NCBI GenBank assembly: GCA_024228495.1
Contig: JAAETJ010000282.1
Span: 1 to 64,000, forward strand
Reading direction: 5' to 3'
Length of the DNA stretch: 64,000 bases
Origin: a bacterium
GTDB lineage: Bacteria > Pseudomonadota > Alphaproteobacteria > Rhizobiales > JAKIUO01
Below are positions 1-7,150 of this stretch, in pieces. The notes under the pieces were generated by a model. The model saw nothing but the letters and a program-made list of their open reading frames with translations. It made no database searches and was not told the origin of the DNA. Positions within the stretch are counted from its first letter, which is position 1. Each line of letters starts with the position of its first letter. The position numbers and the translations under genes were made by a program.

Positions 1-60
1 ACTTGCATAACGATCAGATTTGCGTTCATACTGCGGTCGAGTGGTATCATTCCAGGTCAT
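1..60 (-). mobile_element. IS5-family transposase, N-terminal 20 codons (runs off window)
   Basis: Reading the minus strand from base 60 gives an ATG followed by an open frame to the window edge; it begins MTWNDTTRPQYERKS and continues SDRYAS. This resembles the start of IS5-family DDE transposases, where a short polar leader is followed by an RYAS segment. A consensus Shine-Dalgarno (GGAGGA, revcomp of 64-69) precedes the ATG. The element body would lie to the left of the window, so intactness, subgroup and terminal repeats cannot be judged. The assignment rests on about 20 residues, so family confidence is moderate. Confidence 0.55.
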
Positions 61-385
61 TGTGTCCTCCATCGAATCATTCAACTCAATGGAAGCACAT
101 CCTCTTGATATCACTCAACTTAGTTTTGAATTAGCCTCTTAGAGGCCGGGCTGGCTGCTTGGAGATACACTTCATTGTCTGATCAATATTTATTATTTTC
201 CATTAGCCGATCATAAAATAACCGTTGAGGCAACTGGTTGATAAGTTTTCTAACAGTGTCGTGAGTGCATTATACACCAGCCAAGCTGGTATCCGTTCAC
301 TCTTGGTTACGGAGATTTGATCCTTTGCAATACAGGGCAACGGCAATGACCATAATTTAAAACACTCGAAAAAGGCGGTTCTCCC
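61..385. other. Gap between IS5-type transposase start and nadK end
   Basis: No convincing gene. It presumably contains the right terminus of the IS element and old chromosomal sequence downstream of nadK. One compact inverted repeat is visible at 134-146 (GCCTCT-T-AGAGGC), too short and without a T-tract to call a terminator. I could not recognise the terminal inverted repeat or a target-site duplication because the other end of the element is outside the window. Confidence 0.5.
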
Positions 386-1174
386 TCAAAACATAAATTG
401 TTCTGACAAGATACGCTCATCAAGTGCGTGGCCTTTGTCGAACATCAGTTTGAGGATGATGTCTGAGCGTTGCTCGATGCGCACTTCGCGCACATTGCGA
501 ATTTCTACATGGTCGGCCACAACGCTGACCGGACGTTTTTCAGGTTCCAGCACTTCTATGTGCATGCAGGCTGTATTGGGCAGTAGGGCACCGCGCCAGC
601 GTCTGGGGCGAAACGGGCTGATCGGAGTAAGGGCAAGCAGTGGTGCGTTGATCGGTAAGATGGGACCGTGAGCAGACAGGTTGTAAGCTGTGCTTCCTGC
701 TGGTGTCGCGACCAGTACACCATCGCAAATCAGCATTTCAAGGCGTATTTTATTATCAATAGAGAGGCGCAGCTTGGCGGCCTGATAGCGTTGGCGCAAC
801 AAGGAGACTTCGTTGATGGCCAGTGCCTTGCTCTCATTACTATCGCAATCAAATACGTGCATTTGCAGAGGGTGAATGACATTGGTCTCGGCGCTTTCAA
901 GGCGCTCAAGCAGACCCTCGGCACGATAATCATTCATCAAGAACCCGAGTGATCCTTGATGCATGCCATATATTGAGGAACCAGCTTTCATGGTCTCGTG
1001 CAGGGTTTGCAGCATCAGGCCATCACCGCCAAGGGCCACGACTACATCGGCCTCGTCAATATTCACCGACCCATAGTGCCGCTCAAGTTCGGCTTTCGCG
1101 GCAATGGCCGTATCGACGGTACTGGCGACAAAAGCCAGTTTTTTTTGTCCTGATTTATTGTGTGTCGTGTCCAT
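386..1174 (-). CDS. nadK: NAD kinase
   Basis: ATP-NAD kinase, which phosphorylates NAD+ at the 2'-hydroxyl of the adenosine ribose to make NADP+. The 262-residue product has the family hallmarks: the GGDG nucleotide-binding motif at residues 49-52 (VALGGDG), the N-E pair in AINEVSL, and the conserved TPAGSTAYN loop that forms the NAD site. The length is typical of the short alphaproteobacterial type. The gene is transcribed away from cutA, with about 115 bp between the two starts, so the two probably have separate promoters in that gap. The start codon ATG at 1174 follows an A-rich stretch with only a weak ribosome binding site. Nothing odd is seen in the catalytic motifs. Confidence 0.96.
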   Translation of the reverse strand: MDTTHNKSGQKKLAFVASTVDTAIAAKAELERHYGSVNIDEADVVVALGGDGLMLQTLHETMKAGSSIYGMHQGSLGFLMNDYRAEGLLERLESAETNVIHPLQMHVFDCDSNESKALAINEVSLLRQRYQAAKLRLSIDNKIRLEMLICDGVLVATPAGSTAYNLSAHGPILPINAPLLALTPISPFRPRRWRGALLPNTACMHIEVLEPEKRPVSVVADHVEIRNVREVRIEQRSDIILKLMFDKGHALDERILSEQFMF

Positions 1175-1289
1175 CGGTTCGCTTTTTTTCTTGGCTGTTT
1201 CGCGGATATTGCCCGATAATAGCAGTTAATCGCCAAACGCATGAGTGTTATATTGTTGAAAGCGTAAATATGGTGAAGGAGTTTTTATT

Positions 1290-1622
1290 ATGCCCGAGCA
1301 AGATGTTTTGATGGTCTATACGACATTTCCGAATGAGCAGAGTGCAAGGCTGATTGCCAGAGAACTGGTGAATCGCAAACTGGCGGCGTGCGCGAATATA
1401 TTTGGCAGCATGACGTCGATCTTTGAATGGAAGGGAGAGTTGATGGAGGAGAGGGAAGTTGGCGTGCTGTTCAAGACTGTACGTCCCCGCTTTGCGGAGT
1501 TTTCAAGCAAGTTATGCAAGTACCACCCCTATGAGACACCCGCCGTGGTCGGCTTGGACGCCGCGTATGTCGAAAAAAACTATCTGACGTGGCTAGGGAC
1601 CCAGACACGCCAAGTTGACTAA
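1290..1622 (+). CDS. cutA: Divalent-cation tolerance protein CutA
   Basis: A small trimeric cytoplasmic protein of the CutA1 family, linked genetically to copper and divalent-cation tolerance; its exact biochemical role is unsettled. The 110-residue sequence matches over its whole length: MVYTTFPNEQSA at the start, the KLAACANI segment, the FEWKGEL strand and the YHPYETPAVV motif near residue 80. The ATG at 1290 is preceded by AAGGAG at 1276-1281 with an 8-base spacer, which fixes the start. It is divergent from nadK and stands alone. Confidence 0.95.
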   Translation: MPEQDVLMVYTTFPNEQSARLIARELVNRKLAACANIFGSMTSIFEWKGELMEEREVGVLFKTVRPRFAEFSSKLCKYHPYETPAVVGLDAAYVEKNYLTWLGTQTRQVD

Positions 1623-1673
1623 GGGAGGCGTTGGCAAAGCAATCAATAGCAATAATGGCTGAAAATAAATAGT

Positions 1674-1706
1674 AGGCAAGTTCACTTAAGAGCAGGCAAG
1701 TTCACT
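1674..1706. repeat. 13-bp direct repeat pair
   Basis: The 13-mer AGGCAAGTTCACT occurs at 1674-1686 and again at 1694-1706, a centre-to-centre period of 20 bp (about two helical turns). It lies between the end of cutA and the end of the small ORF at 1749-1892. The spacing would suit a protein binding one DNA face, but the element lies at gene ends, so it may be a slippage relic. Confidence 0.5.
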
Positions 1707-1748
1707 CATATGTCCGCTTATGCTGGTTTGCTAAAGAAAAGCTGGAAA

Positions 1749-1892
1749 TTAGCGAGAGGCAAGGACAATCAATGTCAGTACTGGTATCAGCCACAGTGCG
1801 CCAAAAAGAATAAAGCCCGATAAAAAGCCCGAAGGCAGTATATGAACGCCGAGAGACTTCGGCAAATAAGGATATTGTGCAGTATTCATCAT
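1749..1892 (-). CDS. Small membrane peptide of unknown function (47 aa)
   Basis: The frame is open upstream of the chosen ATG, but a perfect AGGAGGT Shine-Dalgarno ends 4 bases before ATG at 1892 (a second ATG follows directly), so translation very probably starts here. The 47-residue product starts MMNTAQYPYLPKSLG and has one long hydrophobic segment (residues about 24-45: FLSGFILFGALWLIPVLTLIVL), predicting a single-span inner-membrane peptide with almost no C-terminal tail. I do not recognise a family. An inverted repeat at 2022-2041 lies upstream in the likely promoter region. The consensus ribosome binding site is the main reason to believe it is a real gene. Confidence 0.6.
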   Translation of the reverse strand: MMNTAQYPYLPKSLGVHILPSGFLSGFILFGALWLIPVLTLIVLASR

Positions 1893-2021
1893 CGTGACCT
1901 CCTGTCTGCAAACAAACAGGGCTTTGGCGGCTGACCTCATTAGATGAGTTTTGCTCGTTTGAAATTGCCCTGTTCCTTTTAGTACTACATATGGTGGTCT
2001 GCAGGGAGTCAATTATAGCTT

Positions 2022-2041
2022 GTTCACGCAATCTTGTGAAC
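2022..2041. promoter_or_regulatory. Inverted repeat upstream of the small membrane peptide gene
   Basis: GTTCAC (2022-2027) and GTGAAC (2036-2041) form a perfect 6-bp inverted repeat separated by 8 bases. It lies about 130 bp upstream of the ATG at 1892 on the minus strand. It could be an operator or a small hairpin; there is no T-tract. Confidence 0.3.
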
Positions 2042-2227
2042 GAGTGAATACGGTGTGTACCGTTTCGACTATTTGCTCTTGCCCATGCGAAGAATGGAAG
2101 GGCTCGCGGGCGCTAAAAATCCAATCATCGCGATATTGCTTGAATAGTCGGAGTAAACCAGCAGGGAAATTGTGGAGTCAGCGATGAAGTTACATTCGCG
2201 CTGTGACCCACCCGAAAGATCGATCCC

Positions 2228-3292
2228 CTAGTTATTGAGTGTGAAGTTTCCGCCATTATTACTGAAACCAAATCTCTTGCGCCGGTAGCGTTTTCTCCAG
2301 GAACGTACAGCTGTTCTGCGACGCGCTTTTCTCTTGGCGATACGTTTTTTTTTCAAGTACCTGGCGCGGCGCATACGTTTGATCTTGCGTCGTTTCATAG
2401 AAGGAGGCGCAATATAATTTTCAACGAGCCGCGGACGCTTAATTTCATATTGAGGCGTTCGGGTGGTCGAAGTTGGCCGGAAAGCGGCTTTGCGGCTCCG
2501 CGCTTTAGTCCGCCATTTACTGACCCGTTTGAAGGCCCTTGTTCTGGTATTAGCTTTGCGCTTGCCAGCACTCGCGAGGCTGGTTTCATTGATCGTCGGC
2601 GTCTCAACACAAACTGTTTTGGTGACTTGTTGCAGGTGTTCAAGTGAGCTGACAAGAGGCGTCTTGGTTGTCAGGCTGGAACCAGTACTGGTATTGTAAA
2701 AAGTGATGGCAGCACGGGCGTTATCATCCCAATTACTTGTGACATTGCCGGAATAGCAACCGATCCGTCTAAGCTCTCGCTTCACGAGCACCGCTGTCAG
2801 GCGCGGGCCAAGAACAGGCTTTTGGGATTTGACATATCTTTGCTGATAGCTCTGTCCCAAAGGCTTGGTTGTCCCGCGTGTAAATTTATTGCGGCCTTCA
2901 CTAAAGGTCTGGCTGGTTTCCGTTTTTGCAAGCTGGACCAGTTTTATCGGTGTTTCTATAGGTAAGGCAGGAGGCAATTTAGCATATTTGAAAGAGCTGT
3001 TGGCAACGCGGCGCGGGTTGCGTGACGGTAATGCTGGGTCGCGGATGCTGGCGTATTCGTTCCGTGTCGCAGCCTTATCTTGCCGGTCGGAGCGTAAATA
3101 TAGAGATGAGTATTTGTCTCGTGATGTCAGCTTCTTAGGACTGGTTCTGTCCAAGGCATGTGCCGCAATGAACTTATGTTTTCCAAAATCAGCAAACCTG
3201 TTGACCTGTTGACCGTTTTCATCGACAGGTTTTCCTGTAACATAGAAAAAGCCGCTTAGCAGAGCAAAAGCAATTAACGTGACGCGAGTCAT
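2228..3292 (-). CDS. Secreted protein with peptidoglycan-binding-like domain and highly basic C-terminus
   Basis: Predicted exported protein of 354 residues. A short hydrophobic leader (residues 4-19) follows the N-terminal MTR. Residues about 166-229 (LVKRELRRIGCY...WDDNARAAI...VC) resemble the peptidoglycan-binding-type repeat in which a helix ending RxGCYxG is followed by a W-x4-R-x-A-I helix; it has two cysteines (179, 228) that could pair in the periplasm. Residues about 298-341 are extraordinarily rich in Arg and Lys, then the protein ends in a short neutral Asn/Gly tail. The rest is low-complexity and polar. ATG at 3292 has GAGGTG upstream. It is divergent from the FecR-like/caspase/CHASE2 genes, and peptidoglycan-binding-like domains of this style are often found with bacterial caspases, so a shared role is inferred. 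The fold assignment is by eye and moderate. Confidence 0.6.
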   Translation of the reverse strand: MTRVTLIAFALLSGFFYVTGKPVDENGQQVNRFADFGKHKFIAAHALDRTSPKKLTSRDKYSSLYLRSDRQDKAATRNEYASIRDPALPSRNPRRVANSSFKYAKLPPALPIETPIKLVQLAKTETSQTFSEGRNKFTRGTTKPLGQSYQQRYVKSQKPVLGPRLTAVLVKRELRRIGCYSGNVTSNWDDNARAAITFYNTSTGSSLTTKTPLVSSLEHLQQVTKTVCVETPTINETSLASAGKRKANTRTRAFKRVSKWRTKARSRKAAFRPTSTTRTPQYEIKRPRLVENYIAPPSMKRRKIKRMRRARYLKKKRIAKRKARRRTAVRSWRKRYRRKRFGFSNNGGNFTLNN

Positions 3293-3767
3293 AATACACC
3301 TCTATATTTTTACTGATGCTAACGTATACTTGACCCTTTCGCAATAGGGCATTTACCACATGTTGATCAATAGGGAGGCGGTCGCGTCACGGTTGATGTA
3401 CCACTATGCCGTGATCCTGGAAACAGCAAATAACGGCGTATTTAAGCGATATTTTACCGAAATTAGAGTGTAGCTTATTGATAAAGATTCGTATACGTAT
3501 AATAAGCCTGTGGAGTTAAGCTCAGCTCTGCAACAGGCAATTAATCGCGCATACGTCCTAATAACTTTTATTCCCTCTGGCGCTGTGATCTGTGTTGCCG
3601 AGGGAGGATTAGATTAGAGAAAGGCATGCCATCCCCCTACCAATCTTGTTATAATCTGATTACCATGCCGGAGGGATATATGGTAAATCGAGATCGTTTT
3701 CGCGAAGCTTGCGGATATTGGCGGGTGCTCTTGAAGACGTTTTTGAACCTTCTAACAGGAGCCTGAT
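3293..3767. other. 475-bp divergent promoter region of the caspase/CHASE2 module
   Basis: No gene is apparent. It must hold promoters for the minus-strand gene ending at 2228 and the plus-strand module starting at 3768. A candidate -10 (TATAAT, 3498-3503) lies 17 bases downstream of a poor -35-like TTATTG (3475-3480), and the small palindrome CGTATACG overlaps it. These are weak calls. The rest, including an AT-rich stretch near 3550-3690, shows nothing I can name. Confidence 0.4.
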
Positions 3768-4634
3768 ATGAGATTTTCGACGTTAACCGCACTAACACTA
3801 TTTTTATCGATTTTCTTTTTATTGCAAGCCAATGAGCGGGTGTCTGCGACGATTTGGGTCGAACAGATTATTGGCCAATCAAAAGCCATTGTCATCGCCC
3901 GCAAGGGTAATTTTCTTGAAACGAGCGAGATGATGCGGTTGATACCAGGAGATGTTGTCAAGGTGACGGATGACAAGTCCTCGGTGCGCATATTGTTTGG
4001 GTCTGGCGCAATCAAAAATATAACCAAGGCAGCGTCCCCCTTTATGATTGACGGCAAGCAGGAGGGCAGCTCGTTTTTGACCAACCTGTTTGGGGAAGTA
4101 AAAAAAATGCTGGTGGCAAGCTCTGATGAAACCGAAGCCGTGGGAATGATGACGCGTGGACGCTCCAAGCAGCTTGCAATTCTGGGCACCGGGGCGGAAG
4201 AGAATATGGTGCTTGCCGGAGCGCAGCCTTTAGCGGTCGCATGGTCCGGGGGGGCAGCGCCCTTCAAGCTTTCATTGATCAATCCCGACAGTGACAAACC
4301 GGTGTTTTCCAAAGCTGGTCTTACTGAACAAAAATTGACGATTGATGCCGCTGAAATGGGAGCGAGTGGTCTGGAAGCTGGCGAGTATCAGGTGCTCATA
4401 GAGGATGGCGGGAAGACGTCCTCCAGTATAGAGATCGAACTTTTGACTGTTGAACTATCGGAGTTGCCGGCCCAGGCTCAAAAACTGTTGGCGTTGAAGC
4501 TCGACGAGCGTGTCGAAGCCCGTTTGTTGATCAATTTGTTGCACAAGCAGCCTGAATGGCGCTTTTTTGCCTATAGCCTTGCTCTGCGGTACGGACTTGA
4601 AAAAGAACGAGTCGCTCTGCTGGTGATGAAATAG
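3768..4634 (+). CDS. Exported FecR-like protein of the caspase/CHASE2 module
   Basis: A 288-residue protein with a clean signal peptide (residues 1-27, ending VSA) and so probably periplasmic. Residues about 38-95 (IVIARKGNF...LIPGDVVKVTDDKSSVRILFGSG) have the spacing of FecR-type beta domains: a value-setting strand, a polar turn with PGD, then a strand rich in hydrophobics with a GSG turn. The C-terminal part (about 150-225) looks like an immunoglobulin-type beta domain (PLAVAWSGG...LEAGEYQVLIEDGG), followed by a helical tail. AGGAG at 3757-3761, 6 bases before ATG, supports the start. It is the first gene of a probable operon with the caspase, about 50 bp before it. Function is unknown; a scaffold or sensor-binding role is inference. 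Confidence 0.6.
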   Translation: MRFSTLTALTLFLSIFFLLQANERVSATIWVEQIIGQSKAIVIARKGNFLETSEMMRLIPGDVVKVTDDKSSVRILFGSGAIKNITKAASPFMIDGKQEGSSFLTNLFGEVKKMLVASSDETEAVGMMTRGRSKQLAILGTGAEENMVLAGAQPLAVAWSGGAAPFKLSLINPDSDKPVFSKAGLTEQKLTIDAAEMGASGLEAGEYQVLIEDGGKTSSSIEIELLTVELSELPAQAQKLLALKLDERVEARLLINLLHKQPEWRFFAYSLALRYGLEKERVALLVMK

Positions 4635-4685
4635 CATGCGAGCTTAACCCTTGCATTATATATTCAAATTGAGAAAGCCAAGAAG

Positions 4686-6944
4686 ATGTTTCATCGCCTG
4701 AGTGTCCACTGGCGCCCCTATCTTTTCCTGCTGACCTTGTTGGTTGGATTTGGCCAATCGGCTAACGCCCGTAAATATGGGTTTCTTGTCGGGGTTTCCA
4801 ACTACCCCAATCTGGAAAAAAAGTTTCAGCTGTCGGGGCCTGACAATGATGTCGAGCTGATGAAGAACGTGTTGCTTCAGATGCAGGTTGAAGAGCGGGA
4901 CATCAAGCTTCTTTACAGCTCTCATACACAGCGACCGACCCGGGAAAATATTATTGAGGGGTTGCGTGAGCTTGCGACAAAAACCACGGCGAACGATTTT
5001 GTCTATCTGTTTTTTGCAGGGCATGGTTCTCGTCAACCGGCAAGGGCAGGGGATACCGAGGAAGAAGATCAGCTTGATGAAATTTTCCTGCCTGAAGATG
5101 TTGGTACCTGGAGTGATGAAATCGGTGCTGTTGAGCGCGCGATTACCGATAATGAGATTAATGCCCTGATTACAGCTATTCGGGCCAATGGAACCTTTGT
5201 CTGGGCGATCTTTGATAGTTGTCATTCTGGCACCATGTTGCGCTCGGTCGATCGGATCAAGTGGCGCAAGGTCGATCCCAATGCGCTGGGCATACCATCG
5301 GTTGCAGCAGCACGCGCGGGGGATCGTCAGGGCAATAATGAGAAATCCCCTTCGAACGTTGCGAGCAACGTATCCGTGGAGCGCTCCAAGCCTGGTGGCT
5401 TCGTGGCCTTTTATGCAGCTCAAAGTCATGAGTTGGCGCCGGAGCTGAAACTGCCGCCACATGGCGCCAAACCAAAATCACACGGCCTGTTCACCTATCA
5501 GCTTGCCCATGCCATGATGTCGGGTGCTGGTTTAAGCTATCGTCAGCTTGGACAAACGATCTTGCAAAATTATGTCGCGCAGGGTATGCGGGCGACTACC
5601 CCCTTGTTTGAGGGTACCCACCTTGATGCACTGATGTTTGGGCGCATCAATCAAGGCGACAATAATCAATGGCCGGTGCGAAAACGGGGTGGTTCCAAAC
5701 CATCGCTGTTTGTTCCCGCTGGCCAATTGCAGCAAATCGGTAAGGGGGCTATTTTTGCGTTGCTTGCCAAAGTCTCGGATGCAAATGACCAGGCTCTTGG
5801 CTTTGCACGGGCTGATCTCGTGGAGATTTTTGGTACGAAATTGGTCCCTATTGCCTATAATGACAAGCCTGCTGCTGATATCCAAGCATTACCGCGTTCG
5901 ACTTACGCAAGAATGATCAAGCCATCGTTTCAGTTTGGTCTAAGCGTGGCCATGGCGCGTCTTGGCTATGCTGTGAGTGATCGTGAGCGCCGCGTCGTAA
6001 GGGTCATCGAGGCAATGGCGCAAAAGCAGCAAGCAGATAAAAATCTGAACGGGTTGCGCATCAAGTGGCAACAGCCAGGGGAGCCCGCTGATATCCATCT
6101 GGTCTTTTCTCCAGCTCAGAAAAGCCAGGCAGCAACACAGGGTTGCGCTCGCAACCATTTATGGTTTCTTGATCGCACTGGCGCGCTTATCTGCTCGGGC
6201 AACAAGGCTAATCTGTCATTTCGTTTGCAAAACCCTTCCATTGATTTTGATCGCAATGTCGAAAAGGCGCTTGGTGAATGGCTGAACGCCATTGGCAAGG
6301 TAAGAAATCTTGAGCAGATGGTCGAGCGCTTTAAGGGGGGGCGTTTTGCTCGCAAAATAAAAATAAGATTATGGGTGAAACCGGCAAAAGGCGGCAAGGA
6401 GGTGATCGTTGATCAAGCTTCGCGTCGCCCGTTGCTGGCAGGGGACAGAATTCGCCTCGAACTCAACAACACCTCTGGGACGCCCGTTGATCTGACGGTC
6501 TTGTTTATCGATAGCCATTTCGGCATCACACCCATTTTCCCGATCCGCGGGGGAACCAACCGCATTGCGGCCAAGTCGCAGTTGAATAGTGTCGGTGGCA
6601 AAATTACCAGCGATACGCTGGGGTTGGAGGGTATGGTGGTTATCGTGACGAAGGCATTGGCGGGAACTCCGGTTGCTGATTTTCGTTCATTGGGACAAAA
6701 GAAACTCTCGCTGACAAAAAACGTGCGCTCCATGGGGGACGCGCAAGCATCCTTGTCCAATCCACAGCTATCGGCCGTGGAGGATCTGTTTAACAGCGCC
6801 ATTTTCGGCAAGCTGGCCGCCTCCCAAAGTCGGGCCCGGAAACGAGCAATGTCGACCCGCTCCGGCAGTAAGCGAAAACGATCTTCGCGCACCCCGTTCA
6901 AGCATGTCGCCATCAAATCATTGCGTTGGATGGTGGGAAATTAG
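4686..6944 (+). CDS. Exported caspase-family (peptidase C14) protein
   Basis: A 752-residue bacterial caspase homologue with a signal peptide (residues 1-28, ending ANA), so the protease domain should sit in the periplasm. The C14 p20-like fold occupies about residues 29-330: the first strand YGFLVGVSNYPN, the catalytic histidine in FFAGHGS (His113) and the catalytic cysteine in FDSCHSGTM (Cys179), both canonical. An acidic loop (EEEDQLDE) lies between them, as expected for enzymes cleaving after basic residues. Residues about 555-665 (LWVKPAKGG...VLFIDSHFGITPIFP) resemble the DUF4384-like beta domain often C-terminal to bacterial caspases. The last 37 residues are strongly basic. Lies between the FecR-like gene and the CHASE2 gene, same strand. 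Substrate is unknown. Confidence 0.85.
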   Translation: MFHRLSVHWRPYLFLLTLLVGFGQSANARKYGFLVGVSNYPNLEKKFQLSGPDNDVELMKNVLLQMQVEERDIKLLYSSHTQRPTRENIIEGLRELATKTTANDFVYLFFAGHGSRQPARAGDTEEEDQLDEIFLPEDVGTWSDEIGAVERAITDNEINALITAIRANGTFVWAIFDSCHSGTMLRSVDRIKWRKVDPNALGIPSVAAARAGDRQGNNEKSPSNVASNVSVERSKPGGFVAFYAAQSHELAPELKLPPHGAKPKSHGLFTYQLAHAMMSGAGLSYRQLGQTILQNYVAQGMRATTPLFEGTHLDALMFGRINQGDNNQWPVRKRGGSKPSLFVPAGQLQQIGKGAIFALLAKVSDANDQALGFARADLVEIFGTKLVPIAYNDKPAADIQALPRSTYARMIKPSFQFGLSVAMARLGYAVSDRERRVVRVIEAMAQKQQADKNLNGLRIKWQQPGEPADIHLVFSPAQKSQAATQGCARNHLWFLDRTGALICSGNKANLSFRLQNPSIDFDRNVEKALGEWLNAIGKVRNLEQMVERFKGGRFARKIKIRLWVKPAKGGKEVIVDQASRRPLLAGDRIRLELNNTSGTPVDLTVLFIDSHFGITPIFPIRGGTNRIAAKSQLNSVGGKITSDTLGLEGMVVIVTKALAGTPVADFRSLGQKKLSLTKNVRSMGDAQASLSNPQLSAVEDLFNSAIFGKLAASQSRARKRAMSTRSGSKRKRSSRTPFKHVAIKSLRWMVGN

Positions 6945-7150
6945 GAGCATTTAAGTGATGTCCGAATGGGCGTGCTCTGTGATTTTTTATAAAGGGTCCA
7001 GTTGTTTTCGCTTGGTGCACTGTTCGATTTATCACGAAATTTTCCTTGTAATTTTAACCGGAATTTCGCAAACTTGCTAGCGGGGACAGAGTATATCAGG
7101 TGGATGGTGATCAACTAATCTGCTAGGCGTATTGTTTGGAAGGGCTGGGC

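Noticed and set aside
435-952. Plus-strand frames over nadK
   Set aside because: They mirror the minus-strand NAD kinase, have no recognisable domains and lack ribosome binding sites.
1702-2031. A 109-codon minus-strand frame over the small membrane peptide
   Set aside because: It is in a different register, has low-complexity polar sequence, and lacks the AGGAGGT site that supports the 47-residue frame.
4656-5462. Long minus-strand frame inside the caspase gene
   Set aside because: No ribosome binding site or domain; the plus-strand caspase with an intact catalytic dyad explains the coding signal.
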